This document shows positions 44,329-53,283 of a stretch of 54,451 nucleotides of DNA, piece by piece. The notes under the pieces are model-generated. The model did no database searches and was not told the origin of the DNA. It worked only from the letters and a program-made list of their open reading frames with translations. Each line of letters starts with the position of its first letter. Positions within the stretch are counted from its first letter, which is position 1. Both the position numbers and the translations under genes were made by a program. This DNA is from Saccharicrinis sp. (GTDB lineage Bacteria; Bacteroidota; Bacteroidia; Bacteroidales; Marinilabiliaceae): positions 1-54,451 of the forward strand of contig JAGXIP010000039.1 of assembly GCA_024635585.1 (NCBI GenBank). Reading direction: 5' to 3'.

Positions 44329-47106
44329 CTAATGTGCTTGATGCCAGTTGGTTCCCGCACCCATATCTACCGAAAGTGGCACAGATAGCTTGCACGCGTT
44401 TTCCATTCCTGCTTTTACAATGTCTTTCACCTGCTCTAATTCGCTTTTGAGCACGTCAAAGTTCAATTCATCATGCACCTGCAAAATCATTTTCGATTGC
44501 AGATTCTCCTTATTTAATTGCTCCTGAATAGCTACCATAGCCATTTTAATGATGTCGGCGGCTGTACCTTGGATGGGTGCATTTATGGCATTGCGTTCTG
44601 CCATTCCTCGCACTACGCCATTGCGCGAGTTAATGTCGGGTAGATTCCGCCGGCGGCCGAATATGGTTTCCACATATCCATTTTCGCGTGCCACTTCTAT
44701 ACTCTTATCCATGTATGCCTTCACGTCTGGGAAATTCTCAAAGTAGCCGTCTATTAATTCTTTGGCCTCGGTGCGCGAAATATTTAGGCGCTCGGCTAAT
44801 CCAAAGGCCGAAATACCATAGATAATTCCGAAGTTGGCCGTTTTTGCTTTGCGCCGCATATCGTTGGTTACATCGCCCAAAGACACCTTAAATATTTTTG
44901 CCGCTGTGGCCGCGTGTATGTCTTCGCCCTTACTAAAAGCCTCCACCATTTGGCTGTCGCGACTCAGGTGAGCCATGATACGCAGCTCCACCTGCGAATA
45001 ATCCGCTGATAAAAATACATGATTCTCGTCACTGGCAATAAAGGCTTTGCGTATTTCGCGTCCGTCCTCGTCGCGGATAGGTATATTTTGAAGATTGGGA
45101 TTGCTACTGCTCAATCGGCCAGTAACCACCATGGCCTGATTGTAGGTGGTATGTAATTTTCCTGTTTTGGGGTTCACTAATAATGGCAGGGCTTCTACAT
45201 AGGTGTTGAGCAATTTTTTAAGGCCCCTGAAATCAAGTATTTTATCAATAATCTCATGCTTACCCTTTAGTTTGGCCAGTACTTCTTCGCCTGTACTGTA
45301 TTGTCCCGATTTGGTTTTCTTTGCCTTGGCATCAATCTTCATGTGATCAAAAAGCACTTCGCCCACTTGCTTAGGGCTGGCTATATTAAACTCCATGCCG
45401 GCAATTTCTATGATCTCTTTTTCTAATGCCGCAATCCTTTCTGTGAGTTGTTGAGCAAAAGTCTTCAGCTCATCCACATCCAGCTTTACACCTGTAGCCT
45501 CCATATCGGCCAATACCAGCAGCAGAGGCATTTCAGTTTTGTAAAACAACTCTTCCAAACCTGCTTCTTTTAGCTTGGGCATTAAAAATTCTTTCAATTG
45601 CAAGGTGATATCGGCATCTTCTGCCGCATATTCTTTGGCTAAAGCCAAATCGACCTGCCGCATACTTTGTTGATTCTTACCCTTTTCCCCAATGAGTGAT
45701 TCCAATTTCACAGGCGAATAGCCCAAGTGCACCTCGGCCATAAAATCCATGTTATTCTTTTGTCCGGGCAAAGCCAAATGGTGTGCCACCATGGTATCGA
45801 ATATTTTACCCTTAACATGGATGCCATAGTTTTTAAGAATCAGAATGTCGTATTTTAGGTTTTGGCCAATCTTTACTATTTCCTCATCCTCCAACACCAG
45901 TTTAAAACGTTGTGCCAATTTCGTGGCCTGTTCTTGGTCTTCGGGAAACGGCACATAATAAGCCTCGCCTTTTTTCCACGAAAACGAGATACCCACCAGC
46001 TCTGCTATACTGGTATCCAGACCGGTGGTTTCGGTATCAAAGCAATATTCCTTTTGCACACTTAAATCGGCGGCCAATGAAGCATACGCCTGTTCGTTAT
46101 CCACCAAATAATAAGAGTGCGCTATATCGTTAATGGTTTTTAAGGAAGAAGTAAAAACAACACCCTGTTCAACCTGTGGCTGTGCAAACAAATCGCCTTG
46201 GGTAGGCACATTGCTAACCATAGGGGCAGTTTCAAAACCAAAACGGGGCATCAGGCTCTTAAATTCAAGCTCTTCCAACAGTGGCATTAACTTTTCGTTA
46301 TCGGCTGCGGAAACCTGCAAATCTTTTTCCTTAAATTCAATGGGTACTTCAAGGTTTATCGTAGCCAAGGTGTAGGATAGCTCCACCTGTTCTTTAAAGT
46401 TTATCAGGTTCTCTTTTCTCTTTCCCTTAAACTCCTCAATATGTTCATATATACCTGCTATGCTTTTATATTTTTGGATGATATCCTTCGCCCCCTTTTC
46501 ACCAATGCCGGGGCAACCGGGGATGTTATCTGAGGCATCGCCCATCAAAGCTAAAATATCTATGACTTGTTTGGGATGCTCAATCTCAAATTTTTCTTGT
46601 ACCTCAGCTACGCCCAAAACATCGACACCTGCACTTTTTGTACGTGGTTTAAACATTTTTACATTGTCGGAAACCAACTGCGCATAATCTTTATCCGGAG
46701 TCATCATAAAAACCTCAAATCCAGCTTGGTCGGCTTTTCTCGAAATGGTGCCAATAACATCATCTGCTTCGTAGCCAGCTACTTCCAGAATGGGAATGTT
46801 CATTGCTTCTAACAAACGCTTTATATAGGGCACTGCCAATTTTATGTCTTCGGGAGTTGCTTCACGCTGGGCTTTATATGGCTCATACATCTCGTGTCTG
46901 AAAGTAGGACCGGCAGGGTCGAAGGCAACGGCCAAATGTGAGGGTTTTTCCTTTTGCAGCACCTCCAACAACGAGTTGGTAAAACCATAAATAGCCGATG
47001 TATTTAATTTTTTGGAATTGACGCGCGGAGCTCTAATGAATGCGTAGTAAGCACGATATATCAAAGCATAAGCATCCAGTAGAAATATTTTTTTTGTATC
47101 GGACAT
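44329..47106 (-). CDS. polA: DNA polymerase I
   Basis: A 925-residue family A polymerase. It has an N-terminal 5' nuclease (about 1-290, FLLDAYALIYRAYYAF), a 3'-5' exonuclease with motif I FDTETTGLD intact (about residue 352), and a polymerase domain with SADYSQVELRIMAH (motif A), RRKAKTANFGIIYG (motif B) and QVHDELNFDV (motif C). All three activities are therefore likely present. It fills gaps after RNA-primer removal and in excision repair. Monocistronic or leading a leftward unit; it ends 239 bp from rlpA. Confidence 0.97.
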   Translation of the reverse strand: MSDTKKIFLLDAYALIYRAYYAFIRAPRVNSKKLNTSAIYGFTNSLLEVLQKEKPSHLAVAFDPAGPTFRHEMYEPYKAQREATPEDIKLAVPYIKRLLEAMNIPILEVAGYEADDVIGTISRKADQAGFEVFMMTPDKDYAQLVSDNVKMFKPRTKSAGVDVLGVAEVQEKFEIEHPKQVIDILALMGDASDNIPGCPGIGEKGAKDIIQKYKSIAGIYEHIEEFKGKRKENLINFKEQVELSYTLATINLEVPIEFKEKDLQVSAADNEKLMPLLEELEFKSLMPRFGFETAPMVSNVPTQGDLFAQPQVEQGVVFTSSLKTINDIAHSYYLVDNEQAYASLAADLSVQKEYCFDTETTGLDTSIAELVGISFSWKKGEAYYVPFPEDQEQATKLAQRFKLVLEDEEIVKIGQNLKYDILILKNYGIHVKGKIFDTMVAHHLALPGQKNNMDFMAEVHLGYSPVKLESLIGEKGKNQQSMRQVDLALAKEYAAEDADITLQLKEFLMPKLKEAGLEELFYKTEMPLLLVLADMEATGVKLDVDELKTFAQQLTERIAALEKEIIEIAGMEFNIASPKQVGEVLFDHMKIDAKAKKTKSGQYSTGEEVLAKLKGKHEIIDKILDFRGLKKLLNTYVEALPLLVNPKTGKLHTTYNQAMVVTGRLSSSNPNLQNIPIRDEDGREIRKAFIASDENHVFLSADYSQVELRIMAHLSRDSQMVEAFSKGEDIHAATAAKIFKVSLGDVTNDMRRKAKTANFGIIYGISAFGLAERLNISRTEAKELIDGYFENFPDVKAYMDKSIEVARENGYVETIFGRRRNLPDINSRNGVVRGMAERNAINAPIQGTAADIIKMAMVAIQEQLNKENLQSKMILQVHDELNFDVLKSELEQVKDIVKAGMENACKLSVPLSVDMGAGTNWHQAH

Positions 47107-47123
47107 GTTTTTAGGTGTTATTT

Positions 47124-47591
47124 TTATTTAGGGGGCAATTCTCCATTAATTATTAAAATTTCTTCAATGACACTCTGTGAAATTCGAAAGTTGGTCTCTA
47201 ATATTTTATCAATTAGCGGTTTCACTTTATGTATATGCCCTAATTGTTTCGCCTTATTAATGATTCCTAATGTACCCGTAAATTTCAACTTAAGCATTGT
47301 AGCTAATTTTCGGGCTTTCAAATCATCAAGAAGTAGTAGAGCTTCAGTACTTTCCATAGCTAAGGCAATTGCACTTGCTTCGCCTTTATCGACCTGTGTT
47401 TCTAAAAACAATTGATATTTGTGGTCGCCAACTTCTTGAATATTAACCCATTCTGGTAGGGTATCTCCAAACTCAGCAGCAACCTCAGGGGTAGTTGTTA
47501 AATTTCCATACACTTTTACAAGCAAGTCGAGCTGTTCTATTTTTTTAAATAGGATTAAAGTGCTTGTATCGGAAATAATTATTTTAGGCAT
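47124..47591 (-). CDS. DUF3368-type PIN-like toxin
   Basis: 155 residues from ATG 47591 (MPKIIISDTSTLILF). The PIN-like acidic residues are visible: D8 in ISDTS, E in EVAAEFGD, E in DKGEASAIALA, and D in LLLLDDLKARK. DUF3368 proteins are thought to be ribonuclease toxins. The gene overlaps the UPF0175 antitoxin gene by 8 bp, so the two form a TA pair. It lies 17 bp upstream of polA on the same strand. Confidence 0.85.
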   Translation of the reverse strand: MPKIIISDTSTLILFKKIEQLDLLVKVYGNLTTTPEVAAEFGDTLPEWVNIQEVGDHKYQLFLETQVDKGEASAIALAMESTEALLLLDDLKARKLATMLKLKFTGTLGIINKAKQLGHIHKVKPLIDKILETNFRISQSVIEEILIINGELPPK

Positions 47592-47817
47592 TGGATATGT
47601 CGGCATGTAAGTCGGCTATGGAATCACTAAATAAGGATACCCCGTATCGGCCCAATAATTCTATGAAAGTCCGTTTCGAGAGCCCTGCCATTTCAGCAGC
47701 CTGTCCCGATGATAGTATTTTGTCCTGATATAGTTTTGCAGCCATCATCATTGAAAGATCATATCCTTTCAAATCCACTCCTTCTGGTATATTTATTTGT
47801 ATCGTTCTCATTTTCAT
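47584..47817 (-). CDS. UPF0175 family antitoxin
   Basis: 77 residues with the UPF0175 pattern: an N-terminal beta strand (MRTIQINIPEGVDL), a helix ending in AAKLYQDKILSSGQAAEMAG, then LSKRTFIELLGRYGVSLF. The helix-turn-helix-like SSGQAAEMAGLSKRTF suggests that it also represses the operon. First gene of the pair with the DUF3368 toxin. Confidence 0.87.
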   Translation of the reverse strand: MKMRTIQINIPEGVDLKGYDLSMMMAAKLYQDKILSSGQAAEMAGLSKRTFIELLGRYGVSLFSDSIADLHADISNA

Positions 47818-47869
47818 TTTATTTAAATCAAAGATACGAAATCTGTACGTGTCAGCATAAAGGATTTTG

Positions 47870-48844
47870 TCACTTCTTTCTTTCTGTTGTAAAGTCAGCC
47901 AATTCCATCAAGGCTTGTTTGGCATCACAATCATCGAATTTATTTAAAACAGCCAAAGCTTTGTTTTTGTATTCTATCATTTTTTTATGCGTGTATTCTA
48001 TACCGCCTTTGGTGCGGACAAATTCAATAACTTCGGCTACTTTTTTATCGTTTTTATGATAGCGTCGGATAGTGGACAGCATTTTTTTCCGTTCTTTGGT
48101 ATCGCAACTGTTCAACACGTATATCAGAGGCAGCGTCATTTTTTTCTCACGTATATCGTTACCTGTGGGCTTGCCTATAAGGTCGGTTTTTTCGTAATCG
48201 AAAAGGTCGTCCCTTATTTGGAAGGCAATACCGAGGTAGGTGCCAAACTCTTTCATCCATGCTCTTTTCTCGTCACTGGCATCTACCGAATAGGCACCAG
48301 CGGTGGTACATGCAGCAATAAGTGTGGCTGTTTTTTTTGTGATAATTTCGAAGTACACTTCCTCGGTGATATCTAACTTACGGCTCTTTTCAATTTGCAG
48401 CAACTCGCCTTCGCTCATTTCCTTCACTGCTTCCGACACTACTTTTAAAACACCTATCTGATCCGTTTCCAAGGCGAGCATCAAACCTCGCGAAAGAAAA
48501 TAATCGCCCACCAAAACCGCTATCTTCGATTTCCAAAGTGCATTAATAGAGAAAAAGCCGCGACGTTGATAGGTTTCGTCAACCACATCATCGTGTATGA
48601 GCGTAGCTGTGTGCAAAAGCTCAATAAGCGTAGCTGCCACATACGATGCCTCAGTTATTGTACCAGTTAATTTAGCCGACAAAAAAACCAGCATAGGTCG
48701 CATTTGCTTGCCCTTTTTACGCAAAATGTAATTGGTAATAATGCGCAGCAACGGAATCTTTGATTTGAGCTGCTCGCTAAAAAAAGGCTCAAATCGCTCC
48801 ATTTCAGTCTGTATGGGGCGTTTAATACTTCTCGATGATGACAT
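47870..48844 (-). CDS. polyprenyl diphosphate synthase
   Basis: A 324-residue trans-isoprenyl diphosphate synthase. The first Asp-rich motif is LIHDDVVDE (about 88-96), the second QIRDDLFDYE (about 210-219), and the substrate-binding Arg and Lys lie in GKQMRPMLVF. The absence of bulky aromatics directly before the first motif (TLIH) suggests a long-chain product, such as the side chain of menaquinone. Its 3' end faces the UPF0175 gene. Confidence 0.9.
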   Translation of the reverse strand: MSSSRSIKRPIQTEMERFEPFFSEQLKSKIPLLRIITNYILRKKGKQMRPMLVFLSAKLTGTITEASYVAATLIELLHTATLIHDDVVDETYQRRGFFSINALWKSKIAVLVGDYFLSRGLMLALETDQIGVLKVVSEAVKEMSEGELLQIEKSRKLDITEEVYFEIITKKTATLIAACTTAGAYSVDASDEKRAWMKEFGTYLGIAFQIRDDLFDYEKTDLIGKPTGNDIREKKMTLPLIYVLNSCDTKERKKMLSTIRRYHKNDKKVAEVIEFVRTKGGIEYTHKKMIEYKNKALAVLNKFDDCDAKQALMELADFTTERKK

Positions 48845-49112
48845 ATTTAAATATTACTTTTTTGTGGGCGTTGGATAAAACCAATCACTGTAACTTTGAA
48901 ACCTCAAATTTAATTATTTAATCCAAGGCTGCACGCTATATACGCCTAAGTTTATGGATAAATGAAACCTTGGGTCTATAAAAAAGCAATTAAGAGCACT
49001 TAATAAAGGTTTTTGCATCAGGTTGAACCCCTTATTCTTTAATCAATATCAATTCAACATGTATCACATTAGTTTTTCTTATCTTAGCATAAACAAACTA
49101 ATTTAAAATAAT

Positions 49113-49262
49113 ATGGCTACCTACAAATGCCCAGTGTGCGGGTATCGTTACAACGAAAAAAATGAGGAAACAGCATGGAGCGAGCTTCCCGATGATTGGA
49201 CTTGCCCGGTTTGCGGAGCGGAAAAGCAGGTGTTTACAAAGTTGGATGATGAAGCTGATTAG
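49113..49262 (+). CDS. rubredoxin
   Basis: A 49-residue iron protein. The four Cys ligands are in YKCPVCGYRY (C6, C9) and WTCPVCGAEK (C31, C34), and the loop contains LPDDW, all diagnostic of rubredoxin. It transfers electrons to rubrerythrin or superoxide reductase in anaerobes, which suggests an anaerobic or oxygen-sensitive life style. Confidence 0.96.
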   Translation: MATYKCPVCGYRYNEKNEETAWSELPDDWTCPVCGAEKQVFTKLDDEAD

Positions 49263-49403
49263 CCTCCAACGGTTTCTTAATCGAGAATGAAGCAAATAAG
49301 GAGACAAGGCAGATGAATGGCGGGCATAGTGCAAAAAATTCATTGTATAATCTTGCTCCTTTTATTTAATCATGTTTAACCTTTACATTCCCTGCTCTTT
49401 CTG

Positions 49404-49411
49404 TACTTTTG
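49404..49411 (+). promoter_or_regulatory. putative -7 element of the MFS gene
   Basis: TACTTTTG fits TAnnTTTG, 22 bp before the ATG at 49434. Confidence 0.5.
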
Positions 49412-49433
49412 CAATTCACATTTTCATTGCAAC

Positions 49434-50723
49434 ATGCAAAAAACTACATCGGATAAAAAGCCTCTTTTCTTTTACGGATTCATTGTTGTTATCATCGGCA
49501 CTTTGGGCGTTTGGGCCAGTGTGCCAGGCCAAACTTTGGGTGTTAGCACATTTACCGATCCGGTAAAAGATGCCTTAGGGCTTAGTCGAGGTAAGTTTAG
49601 TGTGGCCTATGCAATGGGAACCATTGGTAGTTCTTTTTTATTGGGAATGGCAGGTAAGTGGTTCGATAAATATGGTGCTCGCAAGGTGGCCTTTTTTGCT
49701 GCATTGGGTTTGGCACTTGCCTTGGCACTTAGCTCGCAATCGCAGATGATTTCTCAGTTTATCCAAAAATTCATGGGTATCTCGAGCTGGATAGTTCCTT
49801 TTTTGGTTATCATGATTTGCTTTTTCTTTATCCGTTTTGCAGGGCAGGGGGTACTCACCATGGCTTCGCGAAATATGATTATGCTTTGGTTCGATAAGTT
49901 CAGAGGCTCCGTTAATGCATTTAGCTCCATTGCCGTGTCTTTGGGGTTTTCTATATCGCCACTTTTTATCGATCATTTAATAGAAGGCAATGGCTGGCAA
50001 AAAGCTTGGCAACTGATGGCTTTTGGACTACTAGTTATGGCAGGTCTTATTTACTGGTTGTATAGGGATAGTCCCGAAAAAATGGGTCTTAAGGCTGATG
50101 GTAATCTGATAAAAAAGAATCGCAAAGAAAAAACCGATGCTGAGCGAACTCAATTCAATAAAAAGGAAGCACTAAAAACACGGGCTTTTTGGATGTATGC
50201 ACTGATGATGGCATTCAATGGTTATTTTATTACTGGATTGTCTTTTCATATTGTATCAGTTTTCGAAAATGTGGGCTTAACCAAGATAGATGCTATATCC
50301 ATTTTTGTTCCTATGTCCATCATTTCTGTCACTACCTCTTTTATTTTCAACACTTTAAGCGATTTTATTAAACTGAAGAAATTGCTTTTTACAATGATAG
50401 GAGGTAGTGTTATAGCATCCTTGGGCTTGGCACTTTTATCATCGCCCATAGGATATTATTTGTTGGTTTTGGGTGCGGGCATATCCGGCGGACTGTTTGC
50501 CGTTTTAATATCAGTTACATGGCCTCGCTTTTACGGGCGAAAAAACTTGGGTGCCATTTCTGGAGTAAGTATGCAAATGATAGTTTTTGCCAGCGCATTA
50601 GGGCCATGGTTTTTTAGTGCGTCCTTTTCGCTTTTTGGTTCCTACTCCGTAATTGCGCTTTTGGGGATAGTTGGTCTGGCTATTTTGGCTGTTTTTTCAT
50701 TAAAAGCAAATAATCCGCAATAG
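49434..50723 (+). CDS. MFS transporter (oxalate/formate antiporter-like)
   Basis: A 429-residue transporter with about twelve membrane helices. The motif-A-like loop is GKWFDKYGARK between helices 2 and 3, and RFAGQGVLTMASRNMIMLWF is typical of the OFA-like family. A central cytoplasmic loop of about 30 residues is highly charged. The substrate is probably a monocarboxylate or other small organic acid but cannot be told from sequence alone. It has its own promoter. Confidence 0.88.
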   Translation: MQKTTSDKKPLFFYGFIVVIIGTLGVWASVPGQTLGVSTFTDPVKDALGLSRGKFSVAYAMGTIGSSFLLGMAGKWFDKYGARKVAFFAALGLALALALSSQSQMISQFIQKFMGISSWIVPFLVIMICFFFIRFAGQGVLTMASRNMIMLWFDKFRGSVNAFSSIAVSLGFSISPLFIDHLIEGNGWQKAWQLMAFGLLVMAGLIYWLYRDSPEKMGLKADGNLIKKNRKEKTDAERTQFNKKEALKTRAFWMYALMMAFNGYFITGLSFHIVSVFENVGLTKIDAISIFVPMSIISVTTSFIFNTLSDFIKLKKLLFTMIGGSVIASLGLALLSSPIGYYLLVLGAGISGGLFAVLISVTWPRFYGRKNLGAISGVSMQMIVFASALGPWFFSASFSLFGSYSVIALLGIVGLAILAVFSLKANNPQ

Positions 50724-50773
50724 GTGCTATATATTAGATGTAAGCGAATAATTACTTTTTATTCTTGCAAAGA

Positions 50774-51592
50774 TTATATACTAAAGTTCGATCCTGCAAA
50801 ACCATATTCTATTTGGCCATCTAGCGCTTGGTTTAAGAGGGAGATAATCTGCTTACCAGAGCAGTGATTAAAGGCAGCCCTTTTTATATTGTATTTGCGC
50901 AACTCATTAACTGTGCGTTGTATTTGCTGTTCGGATGCACGACTCATATGCGTACCTCCTATCACAAATTCTATTTCATGGATGTGTGTATGTTGGATGG
51001 CTGTTTGAATCATATTTTCGACCCCGTTGTGGGCACAGCCCGTAAACACAACCAGCTTATGGTTTTTCACAGCTGCGATGAACAGCTCATCGTCAAAAGT
51101 ATCAGGTACCAAATTATTTTGCTCCTGCACAAATAAATACGAATCGGTAAAGGTATGACTATCGGACTTTTGGATTTTTGGAATCACGAAAAGTCCCGGT
51201 ACAATTTCTTCGATATCTTCAATAAAATAAAAACGATCGTGTAAATGTTCAAAACGTTTGCGTAACGGAAAGCCAATCCTGCGATTATAGCCGTGCGAAA
51301 CACTCCATCGTTCGCGAAGAATATCTTTTTTTAGAATGACCTTAGCGGTCTTGTTTAGTATTAAAAAATCTTCAAGCCCCCCAGTATGGTCATAATGTGA
51401 ATGGCTTAACACCACAAAATCAACCTTAGTGAGGTCTTTGCCCAGTATATTGGCGTTTTGAATAAAAGCATCGCTCTTGCCTGTGTCAAAAAGGATGGTA
51501 GCACCATTGAACTCTATTAATATGGATAGACCATGCTCGCTGCGATAGGCCAACTCATTTTTTTCATTGTAGATAAGTACGGTTATTTCCAT
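50774..51592 (-). CDS. MBL-fold metallo-hydrolase
   Basis: 272 residues with the metallo-beta-lactamase motif HSHYDHTGG (H64, H66, D68, H69) and later ligands in FTGCAHNG and GGTHMS. The arrangement is that of the DHPMP-synthase-like (MJ0301-type) subgroup, with an early LFDTGKSDAF. The reaction is unknown. The TA pair upstream on the same strand (stop at 51606) is 13 bp away. Confidence 0.87.
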   Translation of the reverse strand: MEITVLIYNEKNELAYRSEHGLSILIEFNGATILFDTGKSDAFIQNANILGKDLTKVDFVVLSHSHYDHTGGLEDFLILNKTAKVILKKDILRERWSVSHGYNRRIGFPLRKRFEHLHDRFYFIEDIEEIVPGLFVIPKIQKSDSHTFTDSYLFVQEQNNLVPDTFDDELFIAAVKNHKLVVFTGCAHNGVENMIQTAIQHTHIHEIEFVIGGTHMSRASEQQIQRTVNELRKYNIKRAAFNHCSGKQIISLLNQALDGQIEYGFAGSNFSI

Positions 51593-51605
51593 GTAATTTT
51601 AAATG

Positions 51606-51929
51606 TCATAATTGCTTAATAAGTTCCAAAATCTCCCCATCAGAAATACTGGCTTGTTCTGACTTATCGTATATAGAAAGAAGGTAAATCTCTTCGGCTT
51701 GGGTTATAACAAAAGTAATAATTCTAGCACCACCAGATTTTCCTTTCCTTTTGCTTGAAATAGCCATCCGCATTTTATAAATGTTGTTGCCCAAATGAGT
51801 TCCTTTAGTTGGGTTTTTAATCAACTCCTTGCCTAAAGATATAAGGTCGTTTTTAATAGAACGATGTTTTTTTGCTAGTTTTTTAACTTCACGGCTAAAA
51901 TTGTCAGTAGGAATAATATTATAACTCAT
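51606..51929 (-). CDS. RelE/ParE-like toxin
   Basis: 107 residues from ATG 51929 (MSYNIIPTDNFSREVKKLAK). The compact fold pattern is that of RelE/ParE proteins: FSREVKKLAKKHRSIKNDL, GNNIYKMRMAISSKRKGKSG, and a final strand EIYLLSIYDKSEQ. Basic residues cluster in SSKRKGKSGG. It overlaps the antitoxin gene by 11 bp. Whether it cleaves mRNA or hits gyrase cannot be told. Confidence 0.78.
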   Translation of the reverse strand: MSYNIIPTDNFSREVKKLAKKHRSIKNDLISLGKELIKNPTKGTHLGNNIYKMRMAISSKRKGKSGGARIITFVITQAEEIYLLSIYDKSEQASISDGEILELIKQL

Positions 51930-52140
51930 CGAGCAAGCTATCAAAAGAGTTAGCTTCTTTTTTACCTTCTTTAATAAGCTTTATTTCGTTAAAAGCTTCC
52001 TTTAATCCTGCAAAAAATGCTTTTTTGTCACGCAAGATTTTAAGCTCTTCAAGCTCTTTTTGAATCTTATTCCAGTCACTCAACGAAAGCATAACGCCGC
52101 TTTTTTGTCCTTGCTTGTCAGTAACATATTGTAAGTTCAT
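51919..52140 (-). CDS. putative antitoxin of the RelE-like pair
   Basis: 73 residues, first gene of the pair. The N-terminus (MNLQYVTDKQGQKSGVMLSL) is like Phd/prevent-host-death-type antitoxins that carry YVTDxxGxxxxVxL, then SDWNKIQKELEELK. The C-terminal half is helical and ends with SFDSLLDEL. I assign it as antitoxin from position, overlap and size. Confidence 0.72.
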   Translation of the reverse strand: MNLQYVTDKQGQKSGVMLSLSDWNKIQKELEELKILRDKKAFFAGLKEAFNEIKLIKEGKKEANSFDSLLDEL

Positions 52141-52492
52141 GATTTATGATTTTATAGGTTCATATATGCTTGTCTAATTTTAAAATCTCTTATAAAAGAA
52201 TCTGCGGAGTGCATAATTAAATCAATCTAAGATTTCATCTTTTTGCTTCTATAGAATCTCCCAACTTGATACCAAAGGTATCCAAATTATGTAACATTTG
52301 GAATTAAACCAGATACAATTCGCTGCATCTGTAAAAGTACCACTCTAATATTGCAAATTAAAATTAGTATTTATCGTTTTCGATTATTTCTTACACTAAA
52401 ATTGTATCATATAGTAATACTGGTAATTAAACAGCGTACGGGTATCATAAAAGATTAATCCTTATCTTTGTAAGTATAAAAAATTAAAAATC
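52141..52492. other. AT-rich intergenic region
   Basis: 352 bp without a gene. It holds the promoter side of the TA pair and, at 52463-52470, TATCTTTG, a -7 element for the small lipoprotein gene at 52493. A short palindrome TTGATACCAAAGGTATCCAA lies near 52265. Confidence 0.55.
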
Positions 52493-52783
52493 ATGAGCAA
52501 TCACAGTAAAATTACTACAACCTTAATGTCTGTGTTTATCCTATTGGCAATGACTTCCTGTTTACCCGGCAGTGGACATTACAACCCTGCTGAACCCGCG
52601 GGTTTTTTTTCGGGTGTGTGGCATGGTTGGACTGCACCGCTTTCGTTGGTGTTAAGTATTTTTTACGATTCTTTTCGTATTTACGAGCCTTTTAATACTG
52701 GTTGGTGGTACGATTTTGGATTTTACATCTCTATTATTGCTGGTTTTGGAGGTATTCAGCTATTTCGGAAGAAAAGATCTTAG
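52493..52783 (+). CDS. small lipoprotein with membrane segments
   Basis: 96 residues with signal and lipobox Cys C23 (LAMTSC). Two further hydrophobic stretches (about 42-58 and 73-90) and a basic end (FRKKRS) follow. PAGFFSGVWHGWTAPLSL is a strong, conserved-looking segment. From memory it resembles small Bacteroidota and proteobacterial proteins of unknown function. It has its own promoter (TATCTTTG at 52463). Confidence 0.7.
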   Translation: MSNHSKITTTLMSVFILLAMTSCLPGSGHYNPAEPAGFFSGVWHGWTAPLSLVLSIFYDSFRIYEPFNTGWWYDFGFYISIIAGFGGIQLFRKKRS

Positions 52784-52856
52784 TTTGCTGTAACGTGTTG
52801 CTATTCAATTGGTAAATGCAGATCTTAAAATAAAATAAAATAAATTGTTCCTAATG

Positions 52857-52886
52857 TTGTAGGTGTTGTTAATTGCCTTATCTTTG
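52857..52886 (+). promoter_or_regulatory. promoter of the cold-shock gene
   Basis: TTG at 52857-52859 and TATCTTTG at 52879-52886 are 19 bp apart, the best match to the Bacteroidota -33/-7 promoter in the window. The leader before the ATG is about 30 nt. Confidence 0.65.
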
Positions 52887-52919
52887 TGGCATTAAATTAT
52901 TATTTTTAGAATTACAGTA

Positions 52920-53111
52920 ATGAACAAAGGAACAGTAAAATTTTTCAATGAATCTAAAGGATTTGGATTCATCAAAGAGGACGAAACAAACCAAGAGTAT
53001 TTCGTTCACGTATCAGGTTTAATCGACGAAATTCGTGAAGACGACGCGGTAGAATTCGAGCTTAAAGAAGGTCGTAAAGGAATGAACGCCGTTAACGTTA
53101 GAGTATTATAA
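52920..53111 (+). CDS. cold-shock domain protein
   Basis: A 63-residue CspA-type protein. The RNA-binding motifs RNP1 (SKGFGFI) and RNP2 (YFVHVSG) are intact, with a standard five-strand length. It binds single-stranded RNA and acts as an RNA chaperone. It is monocistronic, with a clear promoter and a terminator. Confidence 0.95.
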   Translation: MNKGTVKFFNESKGFGFIKEDETNQEYFVHVSGLIDEIREDDAVEFELKEGRKGMNAVNVRVL

Positions 53112-53194
53112 TATATTATATCGCTTTAATGATGAAATTATGAGCAGCGTATTTATCTTTAATTAGATATAAACAAAGTTCAAGAGATTAAATT

Positions 53195-53226
53195 AAGCCG
53201 GAGTGTAATACACCCCGGCTTTTTTG
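53195..53226 (+). terminator. Rho-independent terminator after the cold-shock gene
   Basis: AAGCCGG pairs with CCGGCTT, with an inner GTG/CAC extension, and is followed by TTTTT. Confidence 0.85.
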
Positions 53227-53283
53227 TGGAGTAACTTTTTTTAACCGAGGCTTCGCTCCAAGCGAAACCCTCGGTTAATCCGT

